Assembly (NCBI GenBank): GCA_903904765.1
Contig: CAIVEA010000210.1
Span: 1 to 20,898, forward strand
Direction: 5' to 3'
DNA from: an uncultured Chloroflexota bacterium
GTDB lineage: Bacteria; Chloroflexota; Anaerolineae; Aggregatilineales; Phototrophicaceae
DNA: 20,898 nt
Shown: positions 19,877 to 20,898 of the stretch, one piece after another
How the letters are laid out: each line of letters begins with the position of its first letter
How positions within the stretch are numbered: position 1 is the first letter of the stretch
The notes under the pieces: generated by a model
Databases searched by the model: none
What the model was told of the DNA's origin: nothing
The model's input: the letters and a program-made list of their open reading frames with translations, nothing else
Made by a program: the position numbers and the translations under genes

Positions 19877-20898
19877 ATGAACAACAGGAAAATGAGCGCA
19901 GTCACGGAACGTAAATCTATCTTCATGCCGCGCTGGTTCTATCCGTCACTGGATGCGCTGCTGGTGTTCGTCAGCTTTGTGCTGGCCTACCTGCTGCGCT
20001 ACGAAGTTCAGCTCATCCGGCCTGTATTTGAAATCAACCGCGCTCCGTTTGAGCCGTACCTGCCCTATACCGCCCTGTTCGCAGTGCTGCTGCTCATCAA
20101 CTACCGCGCCATCGGGTTATACCGCAACAGCCGCAGCCGTTCGTGGCTGGAAGAAGTGTATATGATCGGCAACGGAGTCACGAACGCAACCGTCGTGGTA
20201 CTCGGCCTGTATTTCTTGTTCCAACCGCTGGTGTTCAGCCGCCTGATGCTGATCTACGCCGCCGTCATCATCGTGGTACTGTTGTCGCTGGCGCGGGTGG
20301 TACGCCGTACTGCACTGGCCTATCTACGTAGCAAAGGCGTAGGCATCCAGCGCGTGCTGGTCATCGGCGCGGGGGATGTAGGCATGTCGGTGCTGCGAAC
20401 AATGATCGCCCGCAAAGAGATGGGGTATCAGGCCGTTGGCTATGTAGATGAAGACCCGGAACGCGCCAGCGCCGATCTGGGGCGCGTGAAGGGCTTGGGC
20501 GGCATCCAATCGCTGGGCAAAACGCTGCGCGAGGAACAAGTTGATCTGGCGATCATCACCCTTCCATGGCGGCAGCACGACCTGATTCTGGAACTGGTGC
20601 AAACCTGCCGCCGCGCCGGGGCAGATGTGCGCGTCGTCCCCGATGTGTTTCAGTTGAACTTGCGGCAGGTGCAGATCGAGAACCTCGATGGTATCCCGCT
20701 GCTGGGGGCAATTGGCGAAGTACAGATGCAGCCTTATCACCGCTTGCTCAAGCGGGCGCTCGACCTATCGCTCATCCTTCTGGCCTCGCCCGTACTCCTC
20801 ATCATTTTCGGCCTTACCGCGCTGGCGATCAGGCTGGAAAGCGCGGGGCCGATCTTCTACACACAGCGGCGCATCGGGCTAAACGGCAAGCCGTTTGA
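19877..20898 (+). CDS. Polyprenyl-phosphate sugar-1-phosphate transferase, 3' end cut by window edge
   Basis: The first 340 codons of an exopolysaccharide-initiating transferase (WcaJ/CpsE/WbaP-like), which loads the first sugar phosphate onto undecaprenyl phosphate. After a short cytoplasmic start come four predicted membrane helices (about 20-40, 55-78, 90-115, 118-135). A CoA-binding-like Rossmann domain follows (VLVIGAGDVGMSVLRTMI ... GYVDEDPERA ... VDLAIITLPW). Then RLLKRALDLSLILLASPVLLIIFGLTALAIRLESAGPIFYTQRRIGLNGKPF begins the catalytic domain. The window stops before the usual KFRSM motif and active-site residues. ATG 19877 is used; ATG 19892, five codons later, has AGGA very close and is equally possible. 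Confidence 0.9.
   Translation, partial: MNNRKMSAVTERKSIFMPRWFYPSLDALLVFVSFVLAYLLRYEVQLIRPVFEINRAPFEPYLPYTALFAVLLLINYRAIGLYRNSRSRSWLEEVYMIGNGVTNATVVVLGLYFLFQPLVFSRLMLIYAAVIIVVLLSLARVVRRTALAYLRSKGVGIQRVLVIGAGDVGMSVLRTMIARKEMGYQAVGYVDEDPERASADLGRVKGLGGIQSLGKTLREEQVDLAIITLPWRQHDLILELVQTCRRAGADVRVVPDVFQLNLRQVQIENLDGIPLLGAIGEVQMQPYHRLLKRALDLSLILLASPVLLIIFGLTALAIRLESAGPIFYTQRRIGLNGKPF

Overview
The window reads as chromosomal DNA of a GC-rich bacterium, most likely a member of the Chloroflexota (Anaerolineae-like). This assignment is an inference. It rests on the gene mix (a DnaB, DnaD and DnaC-type loader cluster, a DUF151 nuclease, HEAT and WD40 proteins, DUF5666 plus LysM), on a Gram-positive-type LexA box, and on several consensus TATAAT promoters. 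No insertion sequence, phage module or CRISPR array is visible.

Layout, left to right. (a) 1-1600, minus strand: a thiol/metalloid-type export operon of ArsR repressor, small redox thioredoxin and YraQ/ArsP-type permease (cut by the left edge), with two matching ATATTC-N8-GAATAT-type operators. (b) 1620-2910: a DinB-family gene with a DinR/LexA box at its promoter, closely followed by an SGNH hydrolase. (c) 2929-5204: a secreted DUF5666 x3 + LysM protein with an acidic/His tail, divergent from a second, paralogous SGNH hydrolase, then a 53-aa YqaE/Pmp3 membrane protein. (d) 5216-7707: a divergent FolC/Mur-ligase-like protein, a sugar epimerase and tRNA-Leu(UAA). (e) 7939-12024: a DUF151 nuclease followed by a replication block: replicative helicase DnaB, a DnaD-domain protein translationally coupled to it, and a helicase-loader protein with two tandem AAA+ domains. 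(f) 12040-14730: a GNAT protein, a ketol-acid-reductoisomerase-like protein that has lost most catalytic residues, and a HEAT-repeat protein. (g) 14808-16907, minus: a P1B-4-type metal ATPase with Cys clusters in its cytoplasmic loop. (h) 17006-18645: a zinc-dependent phospholipase-C-family protein and a seven-bladed WD40 protein, convergent and overlapping. (i) 18697-20898: a GT4 glycosyltransferase and the start of a polyprenyl-phosphate sugar transferase, probably the edge of an exopolysaccharide locus.

The most unusual items are the double-AAA+ helicase loader next to DnaB and DnaD, the KARI-like protein with a dismantled active site, the pair of ArsR operators, the LexA box at dinB, and two genes whose TATAAT element sits 6-8 nt before the start codon (probable leaderless mRNAs). 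All calls come from reading the sequence; no database search was possible.
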